Both the position numbers and the translations under genes were made by a program. Positions 50,044 to 51,482 of a stretch of 51,482 nucleotides of DNA are shown here, one piece after another. This DNA is from an uncultured Lachnospiraceae bacterium (GTDB lineage: Bacteria; Bacillota; Clostridia; Lachnospirales; Lachnospiraceae): assembly GCA_947245585.1 (NCBI GenBank), contig CAMXPV010000028.1, positions 1 to 51,482 of the forward strand. Direction: 5' to 3'. Under the pieces are notes generated by a model that saw only the letters and a program-made list of their open reading frames with translations, was not told the origin of the DNA and did no database searches. How positions within the stretch are numbered: position 1 is the first letter of the stretch; each line of letters begins with the position of its first letter.

Positions 50044-50931
50044 TCACACCCCCTCCCTGCCGGTAGTGATCACAAGCTCGCTCTTAATCCCGTTGAGCTC
50101 GATCACGTTCTCTGCATCCGGCACACTGAAATCCTCCGCCCGCTTTCCATCCTTTTCATAAAATATGTTTGTGCCGATCCCTTTTTCAATGGCAGTAAAA
50201 GCCACACCCTCCGGAACATGAATTTTTGAAGTCGCCGACACCTGATTGATTGCCACCTCTCCGTTTAAGGAGCGGCAGACCACTTCCATATCAAGGTTAC
50301 AGTTGATCTCCACCGTCCCCGTGACATCCTCGAGGGTAACCTGCGGTGTCTTTATGTCAAGTTCAATGCTGTCACATTCCAAAGAACGGATCTCTACTGT
50401 TTCTGCCTGAACCGCACACTCAATTTTTCCGATATAGGGGGTCGGTATTTGGACAAAGATACTGACCGCCTCTTTCGCCGCCGCTTCCGTCACTCCATTT
50501 TTGCGGTTTACGTCCACATCAATCCTCTTTTTAATGTCATCAATCTTGACCTTGAAGTCGTTCTGAAGTGTGGACATCGTATTCGATGCAAGACGGACAC
50601 GGATTTTCTCCCCCTGATACCCGGACAGCAGGAATTGCTTTGCCCCGCCAAATTTCATATCATAACGTTTCGGCTCGTCAATATCGTACTCCGTGACGCT
50701 CTCAAAGAGATACTCCACCGTTTTTTTCGTTCCCTTTTCATTAGAGAGCAGCTCGTCAATGGAAATGCCAAACAGACCCGAAATTGCCATGATGTTTTCT
50801 ATATCCGGAATTCCCGCATCTGTCTCCCATTTGGTGACGGCCTGCCTTGACACGCCAAGCTTTTCCGAAAGCTGTTCCTGCGACATACCCGCCTGCTTGC
50901 GAATCATTTTCAATTTTTCTGCAAATGTCAT
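50044..50931 (-). CDS. XRE-family regulator with DUF4097-type beta domain
   Basis: 295 aa. N-terminal helix-turn-helix (about 5-60): AGMSQEQLSEKLGVSRQAVT, KWETDAGIPD, ISIDELLSN. The rest (about 75-295) is a repeat-rich beta-helix-like DUF4097 domain (IRSLECDSIELDIKTPQVTL type strands), often found in self-regulating envelope-stress genes. GGAGG lies 6 nt before the ATG at 50931. Four nt upstream of the CPBP pseudogene, so once co-transcribed. Its promoter spacer holds an inverted repeat. Confidence 0.87.
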   Translation of the reverse strand: MTFAEKLKMIRKQAGMSQEQLSEKLGVSRQAVTKWETDAGIPDIENIMAISGLFGISIDELLSNEKGTKKTVEYLFESVTEYDIDEPKRYDMKFGGAKQFLLSGYQGEKIRVRLASNTMSTLQNDFKVKIDDIKKRIDVDVNRKNGVTEAAAKEAVSIFVQIPTPYIGKIECAVQAETVEIRSLECDSIELDIKTPQVTLEDVTGTVEINCNLDMEVVCRSLNGEVAINQVSATSKIHVPEGVAFTAIEKGIGTNIFYEKDGKRAEDFSVPDAENVIELNGIKSELVITTGREGV

Positions 50932-50957
50932 ATCGATCCTCCTTTTTTGATATGTCA

Positions 50958-50986
50958 AGTATAGGAAAGTACAGTTTCCATTACAA
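50958..50986 (-). promoter_or_regulatory. Promoter with inverted repeat in the spacer
   Basis: Minus strand TTGTAA (50986-50981), 17 nt, TATACT (50963-50958). GGAAA-6 nt-TTTCC (50964-50979) fills the spacer, a likely operator for the XRE protein. Confidence 0.65.
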
Positions 50987-51168
50987 GCAATCAGCGGTTG
51001 CATTGGGGATTTTTCTGCTACTTTGCGTTGCATCCCGTTTAACGCTAACATTAACGCACTGCCCTGTCAATCTGTTCAGCCAAATCCTCCTTCCCTGCCA
51101 GAGGTAAAAATTATTCTTCCCCTAAAAATAAAAATATGATATAATACCGTCGGTTTAAGGAATATTGG

Positions 51169-51438
51169 ATGATGAATAAGAAAACACACAGGATAATCAG
51201 TATCTTCTTAATAATTTCAATGCTCTTCGCGGGAATGTATCTCACTGCTCTTCCGGCGGAAGATTCCTTCGCGCGCGATTTATCAGGACAAACGGCCGCA
51301 AACCTTGTTCCCATCCAAACTGACATCAATCATGACGCGATCTGTACGACAGAATCGCTTGCTGTACATAGTATGGATCTGCAGTCACGGGCATCCTATC
51401 AGCAGCGGTATCGGGAAGTCCATGACTTCCTTGTATAA
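51169..51438 (+). CDS. Small secreted or membrane-anchored protein
   Basis: 89 aa, not recognised. Basic MNKKTHR, a hydrophobic stretch (about 9-28, IISIFLIISMLFAGMYLTAL) and a possible cleavage site after LPA give a signal peptide; the mature part of about 58 residues is polar with one Cys. AAGGA lies 9 nt before the ATG and a TATAAT at 51140-51145 could be the -10 box. The short polar C-terminus ends HDFLV. Bases 51439-51482 hold no further gene. Confidence 0.55.
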   Translation: MMNKKTHRIISIFLIISMLFAGMYLTALPAEDSFARDLSGQTAANLVPIQTDINHDAICTTESLAVHSMDLQSRASYQQRYREVHDFLV

Positions 51439-51482
51439 TGTATTTAGGTTGTTCAAGGGATACCTATAAACCCTCAGACCTG

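Noticed and set aside
1..51482. CRISPR arrays, tRNA or rRNA genes, phage structural genes
   Set aside because: No regularly spaced direct repeats, no tRNA cloverleaf or TTCGA-arm pattern, and no capsid, tail or terminase motifs were seen on reading both strands.

Overview
The window looks like a chromosomal segment from a motile, anaerobic, gut-type Clostridium relative, most likely Lachnospiraceae. The reasons are Gram-positive ribosome-binding sites (GGAGG 5-9 nt before most starts), G+C that looks near 50 % by eye, a GH112 phosphorylase with its N-acetylhexosamine kinase, an Rpn-family nuclease, a PBECR4-like protein, BioY, flagellar-type accessory proteins and many one-component regulators. 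No tRNA, rRNA, CRISPR array, transposase or phage structural gene was seen. Product names come from motif reading only; no database search was run.

Left part (1-9840). A GNAT acetyltransferase is followed by a minus-strand operon (5656 to 830): SCP2-like protein, membrane-anchored alpha/beta hydrolase, stand-alone condensation domain, acyl carrier protein and AMP-forming acyl ligase. The last three form a dissociated NRPS-like C/T/A set of the kind reported for fatty-acid amides in gut Clostridia. A divergent TetR gene and two 13-bp operator-like palindromes on the operon promoter suggest repression. Downstream of tetR lie lnpA (GH112) and a NahK-like kinase for lacto-N-biose or galacto-N-biose.

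Middle part (9830-31200). A LytTR response regulator sits next to a broken sensor kinase (in-frame TAG, H-box missing). Then come a PAS-GGDEF protein, a small secreted protein, an Rpn nuclease and purF. An ECF sigma / anti-sigma-like / two FtsX permeases / ATPase operon follows, then a divergent AraC and GH31 glycosidase pair, a chemoreceptor, an ArsR regulator, and a GtrA / GT2 / GT-C membrane glycosylation operon whose first gene looks leaderless. DUF1284 and bioY end the section, with a BirA-type operator on the bioY promoter.

Right part (31200-51482). This is more accessory in character. It has a coiled-coil protein, a ZorAB/MotAB-like stator pair without other Zorya genes, and several unrecognised or flagellar-like proteins. 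Two of these share a conserved upstream motif. Next come a cupin protein, a remnant of an AraC gene, a type I toxin-like peptide with a leader peptide and pairing mRNA ends, and an AraC gene. A structured RNA with its own promoter and terminator stands directly before a PBECR4-like nuclease-fold gene. Further right are a CAT acetyltransferase, a TetR plus small membrane protein unit, a YefM antitoxin with a decayed YoeB/Txe toxin, a C_GCAxxG_C_C protein, YbaK, two tandem radical SAM paralogues divergent from an HxlR regulator, a FliD-like orphan, an HD-GYP protein, two flavodoxin-fold proteins, a CPBP pseudogene, an XRE-DUF4097 regulator and a small secreted protein.

Signalling genes (GGDEF, HD-GYP, MCP, ECF sigma, many one-component regulators) are dense. 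Several elements are in decay: the kinase, the toxin, the CPBP protein and the AraC fragment.
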